A stretch of DNA of 9,868 nucleotides, from NCBI GenBank assembly GCA_028290765.1, contig JAQGJF010000669.1:1-9868 (forward strand), read 5' to 3'. The position numbers were made by a program, and so were the translations under genes. The notes beneath the pieces were generated by a model. That model did no database searches, was not told where the DNA came from, and worked only from the letters and a program-made list of their open reading frames with translations. The stretch comes from Tardiphaga sp. Lineage in GTDB: Bacteria > Pseudomonadota > Alphaproteobacteria > Rhizobiales > Xanthobacteraceae. The stretch's first letter is position 1. Every line of letters begins with the position of its first letter. Shown here piece after piece: positions 1-6,402 of this stretch.

Positions 1-1
1 C

Positions 2-202
2 GCCAGGCCGGAGCATCTGGTGCGGCTGACCTGGTATGTCGTCGATGTGGAAGAATATCTGGCCAATTAGAAAGTGCTCGGTCAGATCTACCGCGAGATC
101 TATGACGCGCATTATCCGTCCATGGCGCTGGTCCAGGTGGTGCGGCTGGTCGAGAAAGCCGCGCGGGTCGAGATCGAGGCGACGGCGGTGGTGCCGCGGT
201 GA
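2..202 (+). pseudogene. RidA/YjgF-family protein, 3' part, interrupted by an in-frame amber codon
   Basis: Reading in frame from base 2 gives a RidA-like C-terminal half. It starts RPEHLVRLTWYVVDVEEYL and ends with the family-typical VVRLVEKAARVEIEATAVVP, followed by TGA at 200-202. RidA proteins are small trimeric enzymes that hydrolyse reactive enamine/imine intermediates to ketones and ammonia; the Glu in the terminal VEIEA segment lies where RidA has its conserved acidic residue. The frame is broken by TAG at 68-70, between ...EYLAN and KVLGQIY..., where relatives usually have a hydrophobic residue such as Leu. One T-to-A change from TTG would explain it. Similarity to RidA resumes without a frame shift after the stop, so this is either a recent nonsense mutation or a base-call error. 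The 5' end lies outside the window. Family assignment is firm; pseudogene status is less so. Confidence 0.72.
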
Positions 203-245
203 ATAAATTGATGAGACAGTGGCGGGGCTGCGACGGCAGCGCGCT

Positions 246-332
246 CCCTCTCCCCAATCGAAGTCGGATATATCCGACTTCGACCATTTTTAGATGCCCA
301 ACTCGGGTAAACCCGAGTTGGGTGGGAGAGGG
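246..332. repeat. Nested palindromic intergenic element (outer stem with two inner hairpins)
   Basis: An outer inverted repeat, CCCTCTCCC at 246-254 and GGGAGAGGG at 324-332, encloses two strong hairpins. The first is the 26-bp perfect palindrome at 258-283. The second has 12-bp perfect arms, CCCAACTCGGGT at 297-308 and its complement at 311-322, with an AA loop. Folded together they make a three-way, cloverleaf-like structure. The layout resembles the short mosaic palindromic repeats scattered between genes in Bradyrhizobium and related genomes. It codes for nothing recognisable. The structure is read directly from the sequence; membership of a dispersed family is from general knowledge and not checked. 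Confidence 0.75.
258..291 (+). terminator. Possible intrinsic terminator formed by a 26-bp perfect palindrome and a T run
   Basis: Bases 258-283 form a perfect palindrome that can fold as an 11-bp stem with a four-base TATA loop. It is followed three bases later by five T residues (287-291). It lies about 55 bp downstream of the RidA-like stop codon, a reasonable place to end that transcript. The stem is not especially GC-rich, and the palindrome is also part of a larger repeat element, so terminator function is inferred rather than shown. Confidence 0.4.
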
Positions 333-335
333 TTG

Positions 336-379
336 GGGTGAGGGGTTACGGTCTATCGATAGGCCGTAACCCCTCACCC
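336..379. repeat. 44-bp near-perfect palindrome
   Basis: The sequence is symmetrical about 357/358, with arms that begin GGGTGAGGGGTTACGG (336-351) and end CCGTAACCCCTCACCC (364-379). The central CTATCGATAG (353-362) is itself palindromic. The only mismatch is T352 against G363, which would be a G-U pair in RNA. It directly follows the nested element to the left and runs into further hairpins to the right, so it may be the joint between two inserted repeat units. Confidence 0.8.
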
Positions 380-414
380 GGCGCTGCGCGCCGACCTCTC
401 CCCATGGGAGAGGT
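379..414. repeat. Two tandem short hairpins of a rhizobial-type intergenic repeat
   Basis: There is a 6-bp hairpin, CGGCGC-TGC-GCGCCG (379-393), followed immediately by a 9-bp hairpin, ACCTCTCCC-CAT-GGGAGAGGT (394-414). This order of GC hairpin then CCTCTCCC/GGGAGAGG hairpin is a common arrangement in intergenic repeats of Bradyrhizobium-like genomes. The block lies 62 bp beyond the end of the minus-strand regulator gene and could also help end its transcript. The remaining bases up to 476 show no gene. Confidence 0.6.
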
Positions 415-476
415 GAAGTCGCGCTCGCGGCACGGCCTTGAACAGTGCGGCGTAGGTGCTCTCGTTGCGCGCCCTT

Positions 477-1277
477 TTACTTCCCCTCCAAAAACTCCGT
501 CGGCGTCTTCCCCGTCACCTGCCGGAACGCATGCGAAAACGCCGAGAGGCTGGCATAGCCCAGATCGGCGGCGAGCTGCTTCAGCGAGGCCTTCGGGTCC
601 ATCGACAGCCTTTCGATTCCGGCCGCGATGCGGGCGCGCTGGCTCCAGCTCTTGAAACTGAGCTGGGTCTCGCTTGAAAACAGCCGCGACAGCGTCCGCG
701 CCGAAGTGCCGACCTGCGCCGCCAGATCGTCGATCTCGTGCGCAGCCGAGGGATCGGCCAGCACCAGTTCGGCGGCGCGCCGGCAGCGCGCTTCGTGCGG
801 CAGCGGGATGAACGTGGTCGGGTCTTCGGCCTGGTGCAGCTCGTGCAGGATCAGACGCACCAAAAGATCGCTGCGCTCCGCATCGTTGCGGCTGTCGAAC
901 AGCGCCAGGATCGCCTCGTGCAGCAGCCGCGACACCCGCACCACGAATTCTGCCTTCAGGCTCGCGCTGCCGCCATGCCGGGCCAGCCAGTTCAGATTGA
1001 AATACAGCGTCCGCATCTCGATGCCGGCGAGCACGTCGATGGCATGCTCCAGCCGCGCCGGCACCCAGACCGCGCGGTCCGGCGGCACCAGCCAGCGGCC
1101 GCCCGGTGTCGTGACCTGCATGGTGCCCCGCGTCGCGAACACCAGTTGCGACTCGCGGTGCATGTGCGGATCGAGCCTTGTGCCTTTCTTGTACTGCCGG
1201 GCTAGGATGTGCACCCCGCCGCCGGGGGCGGGGCGGCGGCCGGCCGGGCGCCGGATTGGCGCTTTGGCGACACTCAT
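477..1277 (-). CDS. AraC-family transcriptional regulator with N-terminal cupin domain
   Basis: This 266-residue protein has an AraC_binding-type cupin half followed by a double helix-turn-helix half. The cupin part (about residues 35-95) shows PHMHRESQLVFATRG and VWVPARLEHAI, typical of metal- or effector-sensing cupins. The DNA-binding part has a first HTH near 182-203 (IDDLAAQVGTSARTLSRLF) and a second near 231-252 (LKQLAADLGYASLSAFSHAF). It ends with the family signature FRQVTGKTPTEF. The whole resembles the NimR/YeaM-like subgroup, which often regulates an adjacent MFS exporter. I chose ATG at 1275-1277 because GAGGTG lies six bases upstream; the GTG at 1284-1286, which would add three residues, sits inside that ribosome binding site. 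The gene is divergent from the MFS gene with 59 bp between them, so it probably controls that transporter and perhaps itself. Family is certain; the ligand is unknown. Confidence 0.92.
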   Translation of the reverse strand: MSVAKAPIRRPAGRRPAPGGGVHILARQYKKGTRLDPHMHRESQLVFATRGTMQVTTPGGRWLVPPDRAVWVPARLEHAIDVLAGIEMRTLYFNLNWLARHGGSASLKAEFVVRVSRLLHEAILALFDSRNDAERSDLLVRLILHELHQAEDPTTFIPLPHEARCRRAAELVLADPSAAHEIDDLAAQVGTSARTLSRLFSSETQLSFKSWSQRARIAAGIERLSMDPKASLKQLAADLGYASLSAFSHAFRQVTGKTPTEFLEGK

Positions 1278-1336
1278 TGGCGGCACCTCGTCAGGGCAAC
1301 ATCGTAAGGTCGCGGTTGAAACGCAGGACCTGATTC
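1278..1336. promoter_or_regulatory. Short divergent control region between araC-type and MFS genes
   Basis: Only 59 bp separate the two divergent start codons, so both promoters and any AraC-type operator must lie here or overlap the gene ends. Visible elements are GAGGTG (read on the minus strand) for the regulator and AGGA at 1325-1328, eight bases before the MFS start. I could not identify a convincing -35/-10 pair or operator repeat. Confidence 0.45.
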
Positions 1337-2509
1337 ATGAACAACGCTTCCCGGGTGATCGGCTTCGTCAACGCGGCGCATTTCATCGACCATTATTCCA
1401 TGCTTATTTTCGCTGCCGCGGTGATCGTGATGGGGCCGGCGCTCGGCATGGCATATTCCGAACTGCTGCCTTACGCCACCCCGGGCTTTGTCGCGTTCGG
1501 CGCCGGGTCGCTGATCACCGGCTGGCTCGGCGATCGCTGGAGCCGGCGCCACATGATGGTGGTGTTCTTCGCCGGCATCGGAGCGTCGATGATCGCGGTC
1601 GGGCTGGTGCAGATGCCGCTGCAATTGGGCGCCGCATTGCTGTCGATCGGCCTGTTCGCCTCGATCTATCACCCGGTCGGCACCGCCATGCTCGTGTCCT
1701 ATGCCGACAAGCTCGGCCGCGAAATGGGCATCAACGGCGTCTTCGGCAATTTCGGCGTGGCGTCGTCGGCGCTGGTCACCGGCGTGGTCGGGCAATTCCT
1801 CGGCTGGCGCTGGGCTTTCATTATTCCAGGAATCGTCACGCTGCTGATCGGCGCAGCCTTCATGCGCACGGTGGTGCACGAGGATCGCTCCGGCCACAAG
1901 CAGGCCGCGGCGCAGGCGCGGGTGGCGAAGGGCGACATGTGGCGGATCATTCTGTCGCTGCTGATCGTGGTGCTCGCGGGCTCCACCACCTTCAATGCGG
2001 TGACCGTGGCGCTGCCAAAACTGTTCGCCGAGCGGCTGTCGGACCTGACCGCCAGCCCGGCGCTGCTCGGTGTCATCGCCGCCGCCGTCTACGTGTTCGG
2101 CGCCATGACGCAATACAATGTGGGCAGACTGATCGACCGGCATTCGCTGAAGGCGGTTTCCCTGCCGCTGTCGCTGCTGCTGGCGCCATTCCTGTATCTG
2201 GCGGCGACCTTGTCGAACCTGCCGCTGATCCTGGCTTCGATCGGCATCGTGATGGGCGCGTTCGGCCAGGTCACCGTCAACGACGCCATGGTCGGCAAAT
2301 ACACCAGCGAGGAGTGGCGCTCCCGCGCCTATGCGGTGCGTTATTTCATCGGCTTCACCGCGGCCGGCGCCTCGGTCGGCCTGGTGGCCTGGTTGTACGA
2401 GCAGGGCGGTTTCGTGACGATGCTGCACGCATTCGCGGCGTTGTGCGTGCTGGTGATCGTCGCGGCGCTGATCCTGCCGCGGGAGATCGCGGTGCCGGCT
2501 GGCAATTGA
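1337..2509 (+). CDS. MFS transporter, fosmidomycin-resistance (Fsr)-like exporter
   Basis: The 390-residue protein is strongly hydrophobic along its length and fits a 12-helix inner-membrane major facilitator. Motif A is clear in the loop after helix 2 (GWLGDRWSRRHM, residues 62-73), and a degenerate copy lies in the second half (VGRLIDRHSLKAV, 262-274). The Gly-rich stretch GVFGNFGVASSALVTGVVG (134-152) fits the motif C region typical of drug/H+ antiporters. The N-terminal HFIDHYS and the acidic/His-containing first helix recall Fsr-like exporters. A hydrophilic loop near 178-203 separates the two six-helix halves. The start ATG has AGGA eight bases upstream. Divergence from the AraC-type regulator suggests inducible efflux of a small toxic compound or metabolite. 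Transporter family is secure; direction and substrate are inferred. Confidence 0.9.
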   Translation: MNNASRVIGFVNAAHFIDHYSMLIFAAAVIVMGPALGMAYSELLPYATPGFVAFGAGSLITGWLGDRWSRRHMMVVFFAGIGASMIAVGLVQMPLQLGAALLSIGLFASIYHPVGTAMLVSYADKLGREMGINGVFGNFGVASSALVTGVVGQFLGWRWAFIIPGIVTLLIGAAFMRTVVHEDRSGHKQAAAQARVAKGDMWRIILSLLIVVLAGSTTFNAVTVALPKLFAERLSDLTASPALLGVIAAAVYVFGAMTQYNVGRLIDRHSLKAVSLPLSLLLAPFLYLAATLSNLPLILASIGIVMGAFGQVTVNDAMVGKYTSEEWRSRAYAVRYFIGFTAAGASVGLVAWLYEQGGFVTMLHAFAALCVLVIVAALILPREIAVPAGN

Positions 2510-2520
2510 GATATCAGCGC

Positions 2521-2636
2521 GTAGCCCGGATGAGCCAACGGGTTCGGCCTCTGGCCGGCCCGATGATAAACTCCGCGACATCCGGGGATACGACCGATAC
2601 GCCTGTCCCGGATATCGCTGCGCTCATCCGGGTTAC
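2521..2636. repeat. About 116-bp inverted-repeat intergenic element
   Basis: The ends are inverted copies, GTAGCCCGGATGAGC at 2521-2535 and GCTCATCCGGGTTAC at 2622-2636, with one mismatch in 15. An inner pair, ATCCGGG (2580-2586) and CCCGGAT (2607-2613), allows a second stem. This GTAGCCCGGATGAGC... end is characteristic of short non-coding repeats found many times in Bradyrhizobium-like genomes. It fills the gap between the convergent MFS gene and the molybdenum hydroxylase operon and could fold as a two-way transcription barrier. No ORF is credible within it. Confidence 0.7.
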
Positions 2637-2658
2637 AAAGCCGACCTCATCCTCACCA

Positions 2659-4863
2659 TCACCGCATCAGCTTATCCAGCGTGATCGGCAAATCGCGTAC
2701 GCGCTTTCCCGTCGCATGATAAACCGCGTTGGCGATGGCGGCGGCGACGCCGACGATGCCGATTTCGCCCAATCCCTTAATGCCCATCGGATTGACCTTG
2801 TCGTCCGGCTCGTCGACGAAGATCACCTTGATGTCGTGGACGTCGGCATTCACCGGCACATGATACTCGGCGATGTTGGCGTTCATGACGCGGCCGAAAC
2901 GGTGGTCGTAGAGCGTCTCCTCGTGCAGCGCCATGCCGATGCCCCACACCACGCCGCCCATCACCTGGCTGTGCCCGGTCTTGAGGTTGAGGATGCGCCC
3001 GGCGGCGACCGCATTGACCACGCGGGTGACGCGGATGACGCCGAGCTGCTCGTCGATCTTCACCTCGGCGAACACGGCCGAATGGGTGTTGCGGGCATAT
3101 TTTCCGGGGTCGGCGAATGTGTTGGCTTTTTCCTGCGCGATCCGATCGACACTACCGTGCCGCATCGCGTCCGTGATCGAGACCGCGCGGCTGGAATCCT
3201 CTTTGCCGACGATCTTGCCGTCGATCAAAGCGACGTCGTCGGGACCCAGGCCCGCCAGCGCCGAGCCCGGCATCTTGCCGGCCAGTTTCACGAGCTCGGC
3301 GCGGACCGCATCGGCGGTGTTGACGATGGCGTGGGCAACGGAGGCGGCGATCCACGATCCGCCTTCGACCGGCGCGGCCGGCAGCGACGAGTCGCCGAGC
3401 TTGATGTCGATGTTGTCGAGCGGCAGGCCGAGCGCGTCGGCCGCGACCTGCGCCATGATGGTGGTGGTTCCGGTGCCGATGTCGGACGCCGCGCTGGCGA
3501 CTTCGGCATGCCCGTTGGCGGTCAGCACGATGCGCACCGCGGCCGGCATCTGCAGCGCTTCCCAGACGCCCGTCGCCATGCCCCAGCCGACCAACTCGCT
3601 GCCGTCGCGCATCGAGCGCGGTTGCGGGTTGCGCTGGCTCCAGCCGAACGCTTCGGCACCTTGGCGATAGCATTCGCGCAACTGCTTGCTGGTGTAGGGC
3701 ACGTCTTCGTTCTGGTCGCGGTCCGAATAGCAGCGCAGCCGCAGTTCCACCGGATCGAGCTTGAGCGCGACGGCGAGTTCGTCCATCGCGCATTCCAGCC
3801 CGTGGACGCCGGTGGCGGCGCCCGGCGCGCGCATGTCCGAGGAGGTCGGCAGATCCAGTTTGGCGAGGCGGTGCTCGAATTTGGTGTTGTCGCTGCGATA
3901 AAGCAAATCGGCCCAGCCGGTGTCGTTGCGGGAAAACTCCTCGAACGTCGAGGTCACGCCGATCGCCTCGTGGCGGATCGATGCCAGCGTGCCGTCCGCC
4001 CTGGCGCCGAGCGCCAGCCGCTCGATGGTCGCCGGACGGTAGCCTAGCGTATACATCTGCGCCCGGGTCAGCACCACCCGCACCGCGCGCTTGAGCGACA
4101 GCGCGCCCAGCGTCGCCAGCACCACCTGGTATTGCGGCCGCAGCCCCGCTCCGAAGCCGCCGCCCATATAGGGCGACATCACGCGAATCTCGTCGGGCTT
4201 CTTCTGGAACACACTGCAGAGATAACGCTGCACGTTCTGCACGCCCTGGGTCTTGTCGTAGACCGTGAGCTTGCCGCCGCCGTCGAAGCTCACCGTCGAG
4301 GCAAACAGCTCCATCGGGTTGTGATGTTCGGTCGGGATGAAATATTCCGCCTCGTGCCGCACCTCGGCCGCGGCATAGGCCTTCCTGGCATCGCCGCGCG
4401 GCTTCTCCGGCTTCTCGACGACGAAGGCCTTGCCGCGCTGGGTTTCGAGATCGGTGACATGGGCCTCCTTCTCGTACGCCACGCGCACCAGCGACGCTGC
4501 ATGGCGCGCGGTCTCCCAGTCCTCGGCCAGCACCAGCGCCACCGGCTGACGGTCGAACAGGATGCGGTCGTCATAGAGCGGGCGGTACGGCGCGCCTGTT
4601 TCCGGCGCGACGTCGTCCCTGTAGGCCTCATCCTTCTCGGCCATCGGCGGGCGATGGTCGTGGGTGAGCACGTCGAGCACGCCGGCGACGCGCAGCGCGT
4701 CCGCCGTATCGATACGCGCGATGCGTCCCTTCGGGATGGTCGATTCGACGAGATAGCCATGGGCGAGGTCGGGAAATTTGTACTCGCCGGCATATTTCGC
4801 TACGCCGGTGACCTTGGCGCGGCCGTCGACGCGGGAGGTGGCGGTGCCGATGTAAGTTGTCAT
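2659..4863 (-). CDS. paoC: Molybdopterin-binding large subunit of a PaoABC-type aldehyde oxidoreductase (xanthine oxidase family)
   Basis: The 734-residue protein matches the molybdenum-cofactor subunit of xanthine-oxidase-family enzymes and is close to the length of E. coli PaoC (732). An N-terminal Ald_Xan_dh domain opens with RVDGRAKVTGVAKYAGEY (residues 11-28). The cofactor-binding half has YMGGGFGAG (232-240), MRAPGAATG (344-352), DIGTGTTT (461-468) and EGGSW (500-504). The C-terminal GIKGLGEIG places the expected catalytic base at Glu700, where the family has its essential Glu. There is no signal peptide. It is the last gene of a three-gene operon, seven bases after the FAD subunit stop; its GGTGAG ribosome binding site overlaps that stop. 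The predicted reaction is hydroxylation of an aldehyde to a carboxylate using water, with electrons passing to Fe-S and FAD. Substrate range cannot be read from the sequence. Confidence 0.92.
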   Translation of the reverse strand: MTTYIGTATSRVDGRAKVTGVAKYAGEYKFPDLAHGYLVESTIPKGRIARIDTADALRVAGVLDVLTHDHRPPMAEKDEAYRDDVAPETGAPYRPLYDDRILFDRQPVALVLAEDWETARHAASLVRVAYEKEAHVTDLETQRGKAFVVEKPEKPRGDARKAYAAAEVRHEAEYFIPTEHHNPMELFASTVSFDGGGKLTVYDKTQGVQNVQRYLCSVFQKKPDEIRVMSPYMGGGFGAGLRPQYQVVLATLGALSLKRAVRVVLTRAQMYTLGYRPATIERLALGARADGTLASIRHEAIGVTSTFEEFSRNDTGWADLLYRSDNTKFEHRLAKLDLPTSSDMRAPGAATGVHGLECAMDELAVALKLDPVELRLRCYSDRDQNEDVPYTSKQLRECYRQGAEAFGWSQRNPQPRSMRDGSELVGWGMATGVWEALQMPAAVRIVLTANGHAEVASAASDIGTGTTTIMAQVAADALGLPLDNIDIKLGDSSLPAAPVEGGSWIAASVAHAIVNTADAVRAELVKLAGKMPGSALAGLGPDDVALIDGKIVGKEDSSRAVSITDAMRHGSVDRIAQEKANTFADPGKYARNTHSAVFAEVKIDEQLGVIRVTRVVNAVAAGRILNLKTGHSQVMGGVVWGIGMALHEETLYDHRFGRVMNANIAEYHVPVNADVHDIKVIFVDEPDDKVNPMGIKGLGEIGIVGVAAAIANAVYHATGKRVRDLPITLDKLMR

Positions 4864-4870
4864 GGCGGGC

Positions 4871-5887
4871 TCACCGGATCTTCTTGACGGATTGCGATTG
4901 CGGCGTGGCGTTGGCGGCCTGCGTCAGCGTCCGCACGATGGCGCGGCGCGCCAGGTCGATCTTGAAGGCGTTGTGGCTGCGGCCCCTGGCGCCTTTCAGC
5001 AAGAGATCCGCCGCCTTGCCGAACGCCGTCGCATCGGCCGGCTGGCCGCGCAGCGCGGCTTCGGCGTCCAGATCGCGCCACGGTCTATGGGCGACGCCGC
5101 CGACCGCCAGCCGCGCTTCGCGGATGCGACCGCCGTCGAGCTCGAGCGCGGCGGCGACCGAGACCAGCGCGAAGGCGTAAGAGAGGCGGTCGCGGATTTT
5201 CAGATAGCTGTAATTGGCCGCAAAGCCGCGCGCCGGCAACTCGATCGCAACGATAATCTCGTTCGGTTGTAGGTTGGTGTCGATCTGCGGCGTGTCGCCG
5301 GGCAGCCGGTGGAAGTCCGCGAAGGCGATCTGGCGCTCGCCCTTCGGCCCGGCGACATGCACTACGGCCTCGAGCGCCGCCAGCGCCACGCACATGTCGG
5401 AAGGATGCGTCGCAATGCAGGCCTCGCTGGTGCCGAGGATGGCATGGCCGCGATTGATGCCATCGATCGCCGAGCAGCCGCTCCCAGGTGCCCGCTTGTT
5501 GCACGGCGTCGTGGTGTCGTAGAAATAGGCGCAGCGCGTCCGCTGCACCAGATTGCCGCCGGTCGAGGCCATGTTGCGCAATTGCTGCGAGGCGCCGGCC
5601 AGGATCGCGCTGGACACCAGCGGGTAGCGCTGCTCGATCAAAGGATGCCAGGCGAGGTCCGAATTCGGCACCAGCGCGCCGATCCGCACGCCGCCGGCCG
5701 CGGTCGCCTCGACGGTCCGAAGCGGCAGCCGCGTGATATCGATCAGCCGGGACGGCGTCTCGACATCGTCCTTCATCAGGTCGAGCAGATTGGTACCGCC
5801 GGCGATGAATCTCGCCTTCGGGTCGGCGGCGATCTGGCGCACCGCGTCGGCGACGTCACTGGCGCGCGCGTACTGGAACGGGATCAT
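4871..5887 (-). CDS. paoB: FAD-binding subunit with additional Fe-S cluster motif, PaoB-type
   Basis: The 338-residue medium subunit belongs to the CO-dehydrogenase flavoprotein/xanthine dehydrogenase FAD family. The FAD pyrophosphate-binding loops are visible as IAGGTNLLDLM (residues 28-38) and STGGNL (108-113). Between them and the C-terminal domain lies a Cys-rich insert with Cys119, 129, 138, 157 and 166 (RCAYFYD, PCNKR, GSGC, SEACIATHPSDMC). Such an insert binds an additional [4Fe-4S] cluster in E. coli PaoB and a comparable one occurs in 4-hydroxybenzoyl-CoA reductase, so one is likely here. The ATG at 5885-5887 overlaps the upstream stop as ATGA, indicating translational coupling. The reading frame stays open upstream to 6052, but that extension only shadows the small-subunit gene. 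Its role is to pass electrons from the Fe-S clusters to an acceptor such as O2, ferredoxin or quinone. Confidence 0.92.
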   Translation of the reverse strand: MIPFQYARASDVADAVRQIAADPKARFIAGGTNLLDLMKDDVETPSRLIDITRLPLRTVEATAAGGVRIGALVPNSDLAWHPLIEQRYPLVSSAILAGASQQLRNMASTGGNLVQRTRCAYFYDTTTPCNKRAPGSGCSAIDGINRGHAILGTSEACIATHPSDMCVALAALEAVVHVAGPKGERQIAFADFHRLPGDTPQIDTNLQPNEIIVAIELPARGFAANYSYLKIRDRLSYAFALVSVAAALELDGGRIREARLAVGGVAHRPWRDLDAEAALRGQPADATAFGKAADLLLKGARGRSHNAFKIDLARRAIVRTLTQAANATPQSQSVKKIR

Positions 5888-6402
5888 GACGGCTCCATCG
5901 CTTGCTGGATCGCGGCCACGATGTTGGGATAGGCGCCGCAGCGGCAGATGTTGCCGCTCATCATTTCGCGGATTTCGTCGCCGGTCCTGGCCTTGCCCTC
6001 GGCGATCAGCCCGACCGCCGAACAGATCTGCCCGGAGGTACAGTAGCCGCACTGGAAGGCGTCGTGGTCGATGAACGCCTGCTGCACGGTGTGCAGCGTG
6101 TTGCCGGTGGCCAGCCCTTCGACCGTCGTGATCGTGGCGCCTTCCTTCATCACCGCCAGCGTGAGGCAGGAATTGACCCGGCGGCCATCAACCAGCACCG
6201 TGCAGGCGCCGCATTGGCCATGGTCGCAGCCTTTTTTGGTGCCGGTGAGGTCGAGATGGTCGCGCAGCGCGTCGAGCAAGGTGGTCCATGGCGCGACCTT
6301 GAGGCTGGTCTCGGCGCCATTAACGGTCAATTTGACAGGAATTTTATCCGGCACGGGAATGGTCGGTCCGATCGGCGGCCGTACCGTGCTTGTTTGCGCC
6401 AT
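5884..6402 (-). CDS. paoA: [2Fe-2S] small subunit, PaoA-type, lacking a Tat signal
   Basis: This 172-residue protein has both [2Fe-2S] domains of xanthine-oxidase-family small subunits. The plant-ferredoxin-like cluster uses GCDHGQCGAC (Cys59, 64, 67) and Cys79 in VNSCL. The helical cluster uses QCGYC (Cys118, 121) and ICRCG (Cys153, 155). The sequence around TKKGCDHGQCGACTVLVDGRR is very close to E. coli PaoA. PaoA begins with a long Tat signal, whereas here the chosen start gives a short polar lead (MAQTSTVRPP) and no twin-arginine signal. The ATG at 6400-6402 is supported by AGGAG six bases upstream. An in-frame extension to 6591 adds an Arg-rich, non-hydrophobic stretch and is unlikely to be translated. 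It is the first gene of the operon and overlaps the FAD subunit gene by four bases. The enzyme is therefore probably cytoplasmic. Confidence 0.92.
   Translation of the reverse strand: MAQTSTVRPPIGPTIPVPDKIPVKLTVNGAETSLKVAPWTTLLDALRDHLDLTGTKKGCDHGQCGACTVLVDGRRVNSCLTLAVMKEGATITTVEGLATGNTLHTVQQAFIDHDAFQCGYCTSGQICSAVGLIAEGKARTGDEIREMMSGNICRCGAYPNIVAAIQQAMEPS

Noticed and set aside
68..70. TAG as a recoded amino acid (for example pyrrolysine)
   Set aside because: RidA proteins have no such residue here, and nothing in the window suggests amber recoding. A point mutation or base-call error is simpler.
246..414. CRISPR array or tRNA-like cloverleaf
   Set aside because: There are no regularly spaced identical repeats with unique spacers, and the three-way fold lacks an acceptor stem, CCA end or conserved tRNA loop bases.
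1278..1286. GTG start three codons upstream for the AraC-type regulator
   Set aside because: The GTG is part of the GAGGTG ribosome binding site that serves the ATG at 1277.
1274..2581. Minus-strand open frame of 435 codons opposite the MFS gene
   Set aside because: The translation is dominated by His, Gln, Arg and Asp as expected for the antisense of a membrane-protein gene, while the plus strand encodes a clear MFS protein.
628..4047. Very long plus-strand open frame of 1139 codons
   Set aside because: It runs antisense to the AraC-type gene, out of frame through the MFS gene and antisense to the large molybdopterin subunit. Its composition is low-complexity Arg/Ala/Gly with no domain; it is a GC-rich shadow frame.
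5888..6052. Upstream extension of the FAD subunit by 55 codons
   Set aside because: The extension overlaps the small-subunit gene in another frame and is Arg-rich. The ATG at 5887 in the ATGA overlap aligns with the family N-terminus.
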